Below, in pieces: positions 42,862 through 50,660 of a stretch of DNA of 64,000 nucleotides. The DNA comes from Aminipila luticellarii (lineage in GTDB: Bacteria > Bacillota > Clostridia > Peptostreptococcales > Anaerovoracaceae), in the NCBI RefSeq assembly GCF_004103735.1, contig NZ_CP035281.1, positions 310,001 through 374,000 of the forward strand, written 5' to 3'. The notes under the pieces are model-generated. The model ran no database searches and was not told the origin of the DNA. It saw only the letters and a list, made by a program, of their open reading frames with translations. The translations under genes were made by a program, and so were the position numbers. How positions within the stretch are numbered: position 1 is the stretch's first letter; the number at the start of each line of letters is the position of its first letter.

Positions 42862-43464
42862 ATGGAACCATTATTAGATATAAAGACAGTTCCTATTTGT
42901 ATCGAGTTTAAAACGAGGGCACCCCAACTAAGACTTGAAAAGGCCACGGCCGAACTGGAAATGAGCACGGATAAGGGCGGCCTTCAAATTAAAAGCAGAC
43001 CGATAAGGGTGAATATCGATACCTTTGAAACCAAAAAAAGTGCGGGAAATGGAGACGTCTTTGACAGTGTGAAAAAATATGCTGCCGAAGGAAGAAAAGC
43101 CGCCTATCAGGCGACCGCACGCTATGGGCAGGAAGGCAATATCCTAATGGATGTGGAGCCGAATGAGGAAGCATTTCAACAGATTGCAGACCTGCGTTTA
43201 GGAAACAACGAACATCAGACACCAAATATCAGGTGGATACCGGATGTTCCTCCCGACATTCAGTGGCAGCCGGGAGAAATGACCATAAAATATCAGATGG
43301 ATAAAATCAATTTTGATTTTAAGCAGCAGACGAGACCTCTTAAATTTATACCGGGCGATATTGAATTTACAGTGACTCAGAAACCGGATGTGGTGATAAC
43401 CTATATCGGAGGCCCGCTCTATGTTCCGCCGAGTGCTGAACCGGGATATGTGGACGAGGAATAA
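42862..43464 (+). CDS. DUF6470 (YviE-type) flagellar-locus protein
   Basis: A 200-residue protein equivalent to Bacillus YviE, encoded between flgL and fliW in many Firmicutes. Features are the repeated strand pattern (LRLEKATAELEMSTDKGGLQIKSRPIRVNIDTFET), KKYAAEGRKAAYQATARYGQEGNILMDVEP, and a terminal region rich in Pro and beta strands. Function is unknown. I start at ATG 42862, seven bases after AAGGAGG; the upstream ATG at 42808 has no ribosome site. Confidence 0.85.
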   Translation: MEPLLDIKTVPICIEFKTRAPQLRLEKATAELEMSTDKGGLQIKSRPIRVNIDTFETKKSAGNGDVFDSVKKYAAEGRKAAYQATARYGQEGNILMDVEPNEEAFQQIADLRLGNNEHQTPNIRWIPDVPPDIQWQPGEMTIKYQMDKINFDFKQQTRPLKFIPGDIEFTVTQKPDVVITYIGGPLYVPPSAEPGYVDEE

Positions 43465-43494
43465 CAGAATACAGGAATAAAAGAAGGATGAAGA

Positions 43495-43941
43495 ATGAAC
43501 ACAAGATATTTTGGTGACGTACCAGTAGATGAGAAAGAAATTATAACATTTGATTCTGGAATATTTGGCTTTGAAGATAAGACGAAATATATGTTATTGA
43601 GCTTTTTGGATGAATCGGGAGAAAGCAGTGAAGACTTGTTCATGTGCCTTCAATCCACAGAGGATCCGGACTTAGCTTTTATCGTGATGAATCCGTACTT
43701 TATATGCGCGGATTACAATCCTTATCAGATGGATGAAAAATTTTTATCTGAAATACATCTGGGACAGCAGACCAAGCATACGGTATACTGCATAGCAGTT
43801 GTCCGGGATCGTTTTGAGGATTCCACTATCAATTTAAAATGTCCGATTATCATCAATCTGGAGAACCGACAGGCGAAGCAGTTCATTTTGGAGGATTCTG
43901 ACTATTCCATGCGTCATCCTGTTGCTGAAAGGGAGGATTGA
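43495..43941 (+). CDS. fliW: Flagellar assembly factor FliW
   Basis: FliW binds either flagellin or CsrA; when flagellin is exported, FliW is free to inhibit CsrA. The 148-residue protein shows the family core ITFDSGIFGFEDKTKYMLLSFLDE, FMCLQSTEDPDLAFIVMNPYFICADYNPYQ and LKCPIIINLENRQAKQFILEDSDYSMRHPV. It lies 3 bases before csrA and 400 bases before flagellin, the same arrangement as in Bacillus. Confidence 0.95.
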   Translation: MNTRYFGDVPVDEKEIITFDSGIFGFEDKTKYMLLSFLDESGESSEDLFMCLQSTEDPDLAFIVMNPYFICADYNPYQMDEKFLSEIHLGQQTKHTVYCIAVVRDRFEDSTINLKCPIIINLENRQAKQFILEDSDYSMRHPVAERED

Positions 43942-43944
43942 TTC

Positions 43945-44190
43945 ATGCTGATATTGACAAGAAAGCAGGGAGAAGCGTTCCTTTTAGGGGAAGAGATCGA
44001 GATTTCCATCACGGAAATCAGCGGCGATCGGGTGCGGATCGCTATTGATGCACCGAAAGATGTGAAAATTTTGCGTAAGGAATTGAAAGAAGCAGGTGAA
44101 TCCAATAAGGAAGCGGCTACCTCTGCAGGCTCTGCGGCGGCTCTTTCCAATCTGGCAAACCTGGCTGAAAAATTTAAAGAAAAAAAATAG
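43945..44190 (+). CDS. csrA: Carbon storage regulator / flagellin translation repressor CsrA
   Basis: CsrA is a dimeric RNA-binding protein that recognises GGA in hairpin loops. The 81-residue protein starts MLILTRKQGEAFLLGEEIEISITEISGDRVRIAIDAPKDVKILRKEL, with all core strands and the RNA-binding Leu/Arg positions. The last 25 residues form an Ala/Ser/Lys-rich tail. Its likely target, the flagellin leader with two candidate GGA sites, starts 10 bases after the stop. Confidence 0.95.
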   Translation: MLILTRKQGEAFLLGEEIEISITEISGDRVRIAIDAPKDVKILRKELKEAGESNKEAATSAGSAAALSNLANLAEKFKEKK

Positions 44191-44199
44191 AAAATATCT

Positions 44200-44225
44200 T
44201 AAGTTTCGTCATAAATATACGATAT
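44200..44225 (+). promoter_or_regulatory. Sigma-D (sigma-28) type promoter of flagellin
   Basis: TAAG at 44200-44203 and ACGATAT at 44219-44225, spaced by 15 bases, each one mismatch from TAAA and CCGATAT. Start near 44232 would give a leader of about 110 nt. Confidence 0.7.
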
Positions 44226-44247
44226 ATTACACATAAAGATACCAAGC

Positions 44248-44335
44248 TGCAAAACGTACGGATTGCAAGGCGGTTCTAAATAAATTTTCATTTTTAAGAG
44301 CAAAGGATTGCTCGTAAAAAGATATTTCAAGGAGG
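44248..44335 (+). promoter_or_regulatory. CsrA-type binding hairpins and Shine-Dalgarno in the flagellin leader
   Basis: A hairpin GAGCA (44298-44302), loop AAGGAT (44303-44308), TGCTC (44309-44313) displays GGA in its loop, the form CsrA prefers. The second site is the ribosome site itself, AAGGAGG at 44329-44335, eight bases before ATG 44343. A weaker third candidate is TGCAA (44248-44252) with TTGCA (44263-44267), whose loop ends in CGGA. Two GGA sites about 25 bases apart, one in the Shine-Dalgarno, mirror the Bacillus hag leader. Confidence 0.75.
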
Positions 44336-44342
44336 AAATAAA

Positions 44343-45806
44343 ATGAGAATACAACATAATATAGCTGCGCAGAACTCTTACAGACAGTTAGGCGGAAACA
44401 ACAATGCTTTAAGCAAGAACTTAGAAAAGTTATCATCCGGTTATAAAATCAACAGAGCCGGAGACGACGCTGCCGGATTAGCCATTTCCGAAAAAATGAG
44501 ATCCCAGATCACTGGTCTAAAAAAGGCTCAGGACAATGCAAACGACGGCATCTCTTTAGTACAGACTGCTGAAGGTGCTTTAACAGAAGTACATAGCATG
44601 CTGAACAGAATGGTTGAACTGGCTGACCAGTCCTCCAACGGAACATTTGATGATGAACTGGACAGAAAGAACCTGCAGAAGGAAGTTACTTCCCTGAAGA
44701 ATGAAATCGACAGAATTTCACAGGGAACAAACTTCAACGGAATCAAGCTGTTAGATGGTTCCATGGGCGGAGCAGGAGCAACTGGTGTAACATTCGGAAC
44801 AGTCACAGACTTAACGGATGAAGCTGGTGCAAATATTAAAGTTTCTGTTTCCGGTATTCAGACAGGGGATACTGTCGATTTTGCTTCATCAGGGAGCGCT
44901 GCCAGCGTAACAAAAGAAGTTCTGGATGCTGATAAGGGTACTTATAAGTATTCGATTAATCTGCAGGAAGGAAAAACTTATACGCAGGATGACCTGGATA
45001 AGATTTTCTCCGACGCCGGTATTAAGTTCAACACCAGCACAAAGGGCGATATTACAGTAAGTTCCGGTGGTATGACTGTTACTGGAAGTGGTGCTGCGGC
45101 TGCTGCTGCTAAGAAGGCAACTTATAAGGAAGCAACATTAGGCATGACCTTTGAATCAACAGTTGCCGGTGCTGGTGCTGCCACATTAAGTATTAACACA
45201 ACTGGAGAAGGGGTTAATGTTGCCAATACCGGAGCTATAACTCTATCTTTGGATCTAACCCATAAAGGTTATACAAGTGACGAAATTAACAGAATGCTGG
45301 AAGATGCCGGAGCTACGGTAAGATATACAGGCGATGACTTGGCAAAAACATCAACAGCAGTAGGAGGCATTACTAAAACGGATGGAACTGGTGCTGCTGG
45401 TTACGGCGGATCATTAGACCTTCAGGTTGGTGATACAGCTCAGTCCTTCAACAAGGTATCTGTTAAGGTTGGTGACATGAGTGCATCTTCTCTGGGAATT
45501 GCTGATATTGATATCGGTACACAGGATGGCGCTAAGAATGCTATTGATAAGATCAACAAAGCAATCAACAGCGTATCTTCCACAAGAGGTGATTTAGGTG
45601 CTGTACAGAACAGACTTGAACACACAATCAACAACTTAGGCGTAACTGAAGAAAACATGACTTCAGCTGAATCCCGAATCAGAGATACAGATATGGCTAA
45701 GGAAATGATGGCTTACACGAAGAACAACATCTTAGTACAGGCATCACAGGCTATGCTTGCTCAGGCTAACCAGTTACCTCAGGGCGTACTGCAGCTTTTA
45801 CAGTAA
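44343..45806 (+). CDS. hag: Flagellin
   Basis: The filament subunit, 487 residues. The D0/D1 N-terminal part (MRIQHNIAAQNSYRQLGGNNNALSKNLEKLSSGYKINRAGDDAAGLAISEKMRSQI) and C-terminal part (GAVQNRLEHTINNLGVTEENMTSAESRIRDTDMAKEMMAYTKNNILVQASQAMLAQANQLPQGVLQLLQ) are canonical. The central region, about 140-385, is a variable Gly/Ala/Ser/Thr-rich D2/D3 domain and is the likely place for glycosylation. Control is by a sigma-D-type promoter and CsrA. A terminator follows at 45861. Confidence 0.97.
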   Translation: MRIQHNIAAQNSYRQLGGNNNALSKNLEKLSSGYKINRAGDDAAGLAISEKMRSQITGLKKAQDNANDGISLVQTAEGALTEVHSMLNRMVELADQSSNGTFDDELDRKNLQKEVTSLKNEIDRISQGTNFNGIKLLDGSMGGAGATGVTFGTVTDLTDEAGANIKVSVSGIQTGDTVDFASSGSAASVTKEVLDADKGTYKYSINLQEGKTYTQDDLDKIFSDAGIKFNTSTKGDITVSSGGMTVTGSGAAAAAAKKATYKEATLGMTFESTVAGAGAATLSINTTGEGVNVANTGAITLSLDLTHKGYTSDEINRMLEDAGATVRYTGDDLAKTSTAVGGITKTDGTGAAGYGGSLDLQVGDTAQSFNKVSVKVGDMSASSLGIADIDIGTQDGAKNAIDKINKAINSVSSTRGDLGAVQNRLEHTINNLGVTEENMTSAESRIRDTDMAKEMMAYTKNNILVQASQAMLAQANQLPQGVLQLLQ

Positions 45807-45860
45807 GCTAAAGCTTCAAGTTTTAAGTATAACTAAAAAACCGCTCTTAGAGAGCATAGA

Positions 45861-45896
45861 AAAAAAGCAGGCACCGTACGAGCCTGCTTTTTTGTT
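45861..45896 (+). terminator. Intrinsic terminator of flagellin
   Basis: AAAAAAGCAGGC (45861-45872) pairs perfectly with GCCTGCTTTTTT (45882-45893), with a 9-base loop. Confidence 0.9.
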
Positions 45897-45945
45897 CGGC
45901 ATATTATCGTTTTACATTGCTGCTAGTTGATTTTTCTTTTTATTA

Positions 45946-45974
45946 TTGTTTTCAGCTTATAGCAGCGATATAAT
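45946..45974 (+). promoter_or_regulatory. Sigma-A-type promoter of a candidate small RNA
   Basis: TTGTTT at 45946-45951 and consensus TATAAT at 45969-45974, spaced by exactly 17 bases, in a region with no protein gene. Start predicted near 45981. Confidence 0.55.
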
Positions 45975-45980
45975 AATGCC

Positions 45981-46068
45981 AACAGGGGAAGCCTTACGGC
46001 TTAACCAAATGGGTTAGCTCTTTTGAGCTTTGCCGCTCTTGGATTCAGCTTGAGCGGCATTTTTATTG
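45981..46068 (+). ncRNA. Candidate small RNA of about 88 nt with four adjacent hairpins
   Basis: From the predicted start, four stems follow with almost no spacer. H1 is AAGCC/GGCTT (45989-46002), H2 is AACC/GGTT (46003-46015), H3 is AGCTC/GAGCT (46016-46029) and H4 is GCCGCTC/GAGCGGC (46032-46058), then ATTTTTATT. H4 with its tail is an intrinsic terminator. No open reading frame of note is inside. GGA occurs in the 5' single strand (AGGGGAA) and in the H4 loop (TTGGATT), so CsrA binding is conceivable. I do not recognise a known RNA family. Confidence 0.5.
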
Positions 46069-46142
46069 CGTAGGAAATATCGATTGCGATATTGACGGAG
46101 TATCATAAAAAGCTACCGATAAAATGCGAGCGAATGCGAACT

Positions 46143-46168
46143 AAAAGCACCTCGCAGAGGGCTTTTTT
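46143..46168 (+). terminator. Terminator with a competing upstream helix
   Basis: AAAAGC and CCTC (46143-46153, one bulged A) pair with GAGG and GCTTTT (46157-46166). TGCGAG at 46125-46130 can instead pair with CTCGCA at 46151-46156, which breaks the terminator stem. Upstream, AATATCG/CGATATT at 46076-46093 is a perfect hairpin. Confidence 0.55.
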
Positions 46169-46297
46169 GTCGAAATCGTAATCCGACCCCTTAACGGAAA
46201 AATTAGATTAATCCGATGAAAAGGAAGCAGTGCTAAACGCCGTGAAAGGATTATACACCATTATGAAACAGAGCTACATAAATCATCGCCTTTAAAC

Positions 46298-46358
46298 AAA
46301 AGAGGACTGAATACAAGTGATTAAAAAATTAAAAATCGCTTACGCTAGCCCTCTTTTT
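46298..46358. terminator. Bidirectional terminator-like structure after the FtsA-like gene
   Basis: AAAAGAGG (46298-46305) pairs with CCTCTTTT (46350-46357), with an inner helix AAGTGATT/AATCGCTT (one G-U). It is 70 bases past the end of the minus-strand FtsA-like gene, where it would end the chemotaxis transcript. Confidence 0.6.
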
Positions 46359-46428
46359 ATGTCTTTATTGAAATTTCTAAAATAGCAACTTTAAAATTAG
46401 TAAAAGTTTAATCATTTTCACCTATCCC

Positions 46429-48666
46429 TTACAGTTCTTCGCTCCACTTAATAACTGCCACGTCGTGGTCGTGAAGGGAATCGGCATAGTTTGCATCTAT
46501 TCCGTTCAGTTTTAAGACAAGTTCACCGCGAGGTTTTGAAACATCCAGATCTGCATATTTTAGAAGGTGCATGAGTATCAGAGGCTCTTCCGTTTCCTGT
46601 ACTAAGTGTACGGGCGAACCGTTTAGCGTTACCGTCAGCTCCATTCCGTTTAAAGGCTCGTTTCCCTCAAAGGTTAAAAAGCTGGAAGCTGTTTTAGATT
46701 CGGATGCTTTTTCAGCCTGTTCTGCAGGCTCTGAGGATTCTACCCGGTCGGTGGATTTCATGGAATCGGGGTTCGTTGTTGCTTCGGGTTCGGTTTCTAT
46801 CTCCTCCGCCGCAAAGGTTAATTTGCTTTTCGGCTGCGAATCTGTCGGCACTGGAGAAGCCGTTGGCTCGTCCTCTGCAAGCAGAAGGGAAACGCTGGAC
46901 TTGTTCAAATCACGAGAATAAATCTTGTTAATTTCCACGCTGTCTCTGGCAAGCTCCAGGGAAGGGGACTCCTTTGTTGGCTTCGTCTCCAGGGAAGGGG
47001 ACTCCTTTACGGACTTTATTCCTAAAAAAGCCGTTTCATTTACTGCCCTTTCTGACAGAGCCACCATAATTTGATCCATATAACCGATCGGACGCATTTT
47101 TAAAGCATTTACGTCGTAGGCATCTATCTTCACCTCATTCACTGTAAGAAAGACGATATGAGCTAAATCGAAACCTTCTAAATCTAAAGCTTCCAAAAGG
47201 GTCAATGAAGGCGGCTGGCCGTTTTGAGCCAGCGTCACAGTGATTTCGTCACCTTGTCGGATTTCTGTCTCCACAGTAGCAGGGGAACCGTTCACCAGTA
47301 ATTCTCCGGGAACTCCGGGAGAACCTTTTCGTGTTCTTCTGACTCCATTTATGGTATATACCAGACTGGGCGGCGTAAGGCCGATCAGACCGGCAGGCTT
47401 TATTCCGGAGAACATCAGCGCGTCGATGACCTTGATGACCTGATGGTTAAAAAGCATGATTCGCTTTCCGTTTACTGTAATCGCAAAGAAATCGCAGCCT
47501 CTGTAGAGGGAAGAAACAATACCGATACCGATGGGTGTGACAAATGTGGGGCTGTATAAGTTCTCGCTGAACAAAGACAAATTATTGTCTGTATTTACAA
47601 CACCGATTGCCACCCGGTTTTCAGGCATTCCCAGCTTCTTTGCAACTATTTTGCAAAGATCCCGTATCTGACTTCCGCCGCCCACCAAAAAGACAGCGGC
47701 AGGGGCAGAACCGTTTATAAGCAGAATCCGCTGGCTGATGGCCTCTGCTAAAGAATCAATCGGTTCTTTTACCGCTTCAAATGCTTCGTCTGGAGTTACC
47801 TCCGCTTGATTTCCCAGAATATCCTTGAATGAAATGGTTTCTTCTCCGCTCAGCATCAGCTTGATTTGCTCAGCTGTAGCAAAATTTGTGAGATAATGCT
47901 GCATGAGAGCTTCTGTGATCTCATCTCCTGCAATGGTGACCATGTCGTAGGCTGTGATGCTGCCGTCCCGGGAAATAGCAATATCAGACGTGCCGCCCCC
48001 AATATCCACCAGTGCAATGTTTAAAAATCGTACATCATCGGGAACCACCGCATGAATGGCGGCAATCGGCTCCAGTGTCAGATTGTCTACTTCAAGACCG
48101 CAGCGCGCGGTGACAGCATAGAGGCTGACCAGTACACTGGCAGGCAGGAACGCGGCAATAATATCCACGGAAGCCTTTGTTCCTTTTTGGCCTTCCAGAT
48201 TTTTAATTTTATAGTTATCCAGCGAGTACTCCGTGACGCTGTATCCCACACAGTAATAGTCCTTAATGCCAGCATCCTGATGAGCTGTTTCCGATAGAAA
48301 GGCTTCCTGAGCTTTTTCTATGGCGGAATATTCCATGTATTGAACAATCTTTTTGGTAATTGGTTCGCTTGGAATCAAATCAAAAGAAAAGGAAGCCGCT
48401 GCTGTGCGTAAGGCACGGCCGGCAGCAGCGATGGAAACCTTTGTGAAGGTCTGTCCGCAGCGCTGCTCCAACTTGGTTTTAACTTGAGTGGCGACTTGTG
48501 CAACTAAGTCGATATCTTCGATCTGGCCGTCTCGCATAGCACGTTTTTCGTGAAATTCCTGCTCATAATCCAGAACATTAAAACAACCATCTTTTAATGC
48601 ACCGACGATACCTACCACAGAGCGTGTGCCGATATCCAGTGCAAAAACAATTTTTCTGTCATCCAT
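46429..48666 (-). CDS. FtsA-like actin-family ATPase with long C-terminal extension
   Basis: A 745-residue protein whose first 390 or so residues are an FtsA-type actin fold: phosphate-1 ALDIGTRSVVGIVG (about 9-22), a 1C-like insert, phosphate-2 ALVDIGGGTSDIAI (about 222) and adenosine motif FLVGGGSQI (about 333). The C-terminal half is not FtsA: two regions (about 440-520 and 665-745) read as beta-grasp/ubiquitin-like folds, each with VNGSP or LNGSP, separated by an acidic Ser/Glu/Pro linker with a doubled KESPSLE. It lacks the FtsA amphipathic helix. It is last in the cheA-cheR-cheB operon, 21 bases after cheB. Its role is unknown. Confidence 0.75.
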   Translation of the reverse strand: MDDRKIVFALDIGTRSVVGIVGALKDGCFNVLDYEQEFHEKRAMRDGQIEDIDLVAQVATQVKTKLEQRCGQTFTKVSIAAAGRALRTAAASFSFDLIPSEPITKKIVQYMEYSAIEKAQEAFLSETAHQDAGIKDYYCVGYSVTEYSLDNYKIKNLEGQKGTKASVDIIAAFLPASVLVSLYAVTARCGLEVDNLTLEPIAAIHAVVPDDVRFLNIALVDIGGGTSDIAISRDGSITAYDMVTIAGDEITEALMQHYLTNFATAEQIKLMLSGEETISFKDILGNQAEVTPDEAFEAVKEPIDSLAEAISQRILLINGSAPAAVFLVGGGSQIRDLCKIVAKKLGMPENRVAIGVVNTDNNLSLFSENLYSPTFVTPIGIGIVSSLYRGCDFFAITVNGKRIMLFNHQVIKVIDALMFSGIKPAGLIGLTPPSLVYTINGVRRTRKGSPGVPGELLVNGSPATVETEIRQGDEITVTLAQNGQPPSLTLLEALDLEGFDLAHIVFLTVNEVKIDAYDVNALKMRPIGYMDQIMVALSERAVNETAFLGIKSVKESPSLETKPTKESPSLELARDSVEINKIYSRDLNKSSVSLLLAEDEPTASPVPTDSQPKSKLTFAAEEIETEPEATTNPDSMKSTDRVESSEPAEQAEKASESKTASSFLTFEGNEPLNGMELTVTLNGSPVHLVQETEEPLILMHLLKYADLDVSKPRGELVLKLNGIDANYADSLHDHDVAVIKWSEEL

Positions 48667-48687
48667 GTCAGACTGTTAACTCCTTTG

Positions 48688-49812
48688 CTATCCCAGTGTG
48701 TTGAGGTGCTTCATCAGTATGCTTGGGATTTCTTTATTCGTTGCCTGCACCATAACGGCACCAATATTTTGTGCGACCATAGGCATGCCGTAAACAACAC
48801 AGGACTCTTGACTTTCACCGATCGTATAAGCTCCCTTATTCCTCATTTCAAGGAGTCCGGAAGCACCGTCCTTGCCCATTCCAGTCATAATGATGCCAAC
48901 ATTCTTCTTGGAGGATTCTTTTGCCACCGATTCAAACAGGGCATCTACTGAAGGGCAGTGACCGCTGACTTTCTCGGTGCCGCGGCATTGCAGCCGGTAT
49001 ACACCGCCTATATGGACCAGCCGCATCTGACGGTCTCCCGGTGCGATATAGACCTGACCGGGAACGACCACGTCGTTATCCTGGGCCTCCTTTACATTCA
49101 TGGCGCAAAGTCTGTCTAACCGTTCTGCATAAAGCTTAGTAAAAACAATGGGCATGTGCTGAACGATCAAAATCGGCGGAATCTTTGCCGGAAGCTTTCG
49201 AAGAACCTCATAGGTCGCTTCCGTACCTCCGGTGGAAGCACCGAGAGCAATAATGGTTGAATTGCAGACTGCATCAGAACAATCCTTGAATGCATTGCCC
49301 AATATGTCGCTTACGGAAGAGACAGCGTGAAGGGAAGGGGATATTGCAGCGTTGGACGGTGCGGCAGTGTTTTTTGGATCGGCAGGCCTTGCCGAAAGAT
49401 GCATTGAAACCTTTGCCACAGAAGCAATCTTAATTTTTCCGGCTAATTCCTCCACGAAATCTCCGGGGGAAACAGGGTGGGTAGAGTCCGGTTTTTTCAC
49501 AAAATCTACAGCACCCGCCTGCAAGGCATCAAATACGTTAATATTGGCCGAACTGATCAATATAATAGGCAATGGTGTTGAAGCCATTAATTTTTTTGTC
49601 AATTCAATGCCGGTCATTTTAGGCATTTCAACATCCAGAATCAATACATCAGGCTGCAGTTCTCGGATCTTTTCCTGAGCGTCATAAGCATTACTGGCAA
49701 TTCCGATAACTTCAACGCCGGATTTGCTGGATAAATTCGTAGCAATTAATGTTCTGTATACCGCTGAGTCGTCAGCTACTAATACGCGTATAGTTGCACC
49801 CTGAATGGTCAT
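48688..49812 (-). CDS. cheB: Protein-glutamate methylesterase CheB
   Basis: CheB removes methyl groups from chemoreceptors and resets sensitivity. The 374-residue protein has an N-terminal receiver (RVLVADDSAVYRTL, phospho-acceptor in LILDVEMPKMTGIEL) and a C-terminal esterase with the catalytic triad in IALGASTGG (Ser), IVQHMP (His) and MTGMGKDGASGL (Asp). The linker between them is long (about 125-185) and Ala/Ser-rich. ATG 49812 follows AAGGAGG and lies 12 bases after cheR. Confidence 0.96.
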   Translation of the reverse strand: MTIQGATIRVLVADDSAVYRTLIATNLSSKSGVEVIGIASNAYDAQEKIRELQPDVLILDVEMPKMTGIELTKKLMASTPLPIILISSANINVFDALQAGAVDFVKKPDSTHPVSPGDFVEELAGKIKIASVAKVSMHLSARPADPKNTAAPSNAAISPSLHAVSSVSDILGNAFKDCSDAVCNSTIIALGASTGGTEATYEVLRKLPAKIPPILIVQHMPIVFTKLYAERLDRLCAMNVKEAQDNDVVVPGQVYIAPGDRQMRLVHIGGVYRLQCRGTEKVSGHCPSVDALFESVAKESSKKNVGIIMTGMGKDGASGLLEMRNKGAYTIGESQESCVVYGMPMVAQNIGAVMVQATNKEIPSILMKHLNTLG

Positions 49813-49824
49813 AAGACTACCTCC

Positions 49825-50634
49825 TTAAAGCGGTTTCCTGTAAGTCGCGGGCATAATATATTGAAAATCAGATTCCTCTCTGTCCACCGTTTCCGAATGC
49901 CCGATTAATAAATAGCCGCCCGGATTTAAAGCATCATAAAATCTCCGTATCAGAGCAGATTTTGTAGGTTTATCAAAATAAATCATCACGTTCCGGCAAA
50001 AAATAACGTCAAATTTTGTTTTAAATTGGATCGGTTCCATCAGATTAAAGGTTCGGAATATTACATTTTTTCTCAATTCCTCCGTTACCTGATAACCGTC
50101 CTCTTTTTTTGTAAAATAAGCCCGCTTCCATACATCGGGAAGCGCTTTTAAAGAGTCTTCCGTATAGAATCCTTTCGCGGCCTTGCCCAGAGCGTTTTGC
50201 GAAATGTCTGTTGCCAGCAGTCTGGTATCCCAGCGCATGGAATAAGATTTAAAGAACTCTTTCATAATGATAGAAAGGGTGTAAGGCTCTTCCCCAGAGG
50301 AACAGCCTGCGCTCCAGATGCTGATGCTGTGATTTTTATTGGTTTTCTCTAAATAGGGCAAAATGGTGTCATTAAAAAAGGCAAAATGTTTTTCCTCTCG
50401 CATAAAAAAGGTATGGTTCGTGGTCAATTTGTTCAGCATGATTTCGATATCACCGCTGTTCTTTGTAGACGTAATATAATCCACATAGTCCCTAAATGAT
50501 TGGTATCCCTCTGCGGAGAGGTAATTGGACAGCCTGCCTTCGATCAGGACCTTTTTCGACTTTAAGTTGATACCGTAATTTTTAATGACAAAATCCGTTA
50601 GTCGGATAAAATCGTTTTCCGAAATAGAAAGCAT
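49825..50634 (-). CDS. cheR: Chemotaxis protein methyltransferase CheR
   Basis: CheR methylates receptor glutamates with S-adenosylmethionine. The 269-residue protein has the N-terminal helical domain, TTNHTFFMREEKHF, the SAM-binding WSAGCSSGEEPYTL, LLATDISQNAL, and FDVIFCRNVMIYFD followed by GGYLLIGHSETV. Length is normal. Start ATG 50634 follows AAGGAG; it lies 26 bases after cheA. Confidence 0.96.
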   Translation of the reverse strand: MLSISENDFIRLTDFVIKNYGINLKSKKVLIEGRLSNYLSAEGYQSFRDYVDYITSTKNSGDIEIMLNKLTTNHTFFMREEKHFAFFNDTILPYLEKTNKNHSISIWSAGCSSGEEPYTLSIIMKEFFKSYSMRWDTRLLATDISQNALGKAAKGFYTEDSLKALPDVWKRAYFTKKEDGYQVTEELRKNVIFRTFNLMEPIQFKTKFDVIFCRNVMIYFDKPTKSALIRRFYDALNPGGYLLIGHSETVDREESDFQYIMPATYRKPL

Positions 50635-50660
50635 AACAAGACTCCTTCTAGCAGATCTAT

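Noticed and set aside
45981-46068. Reading the post-flagellin hairpins as a second c-di-GMP riboswitch or mini-ykkC guanidine element
   Set aside because: GACGCAAAGC and the GEMM receptor are absent, there is only one loop near ACGG, and no gene follows on that strand.
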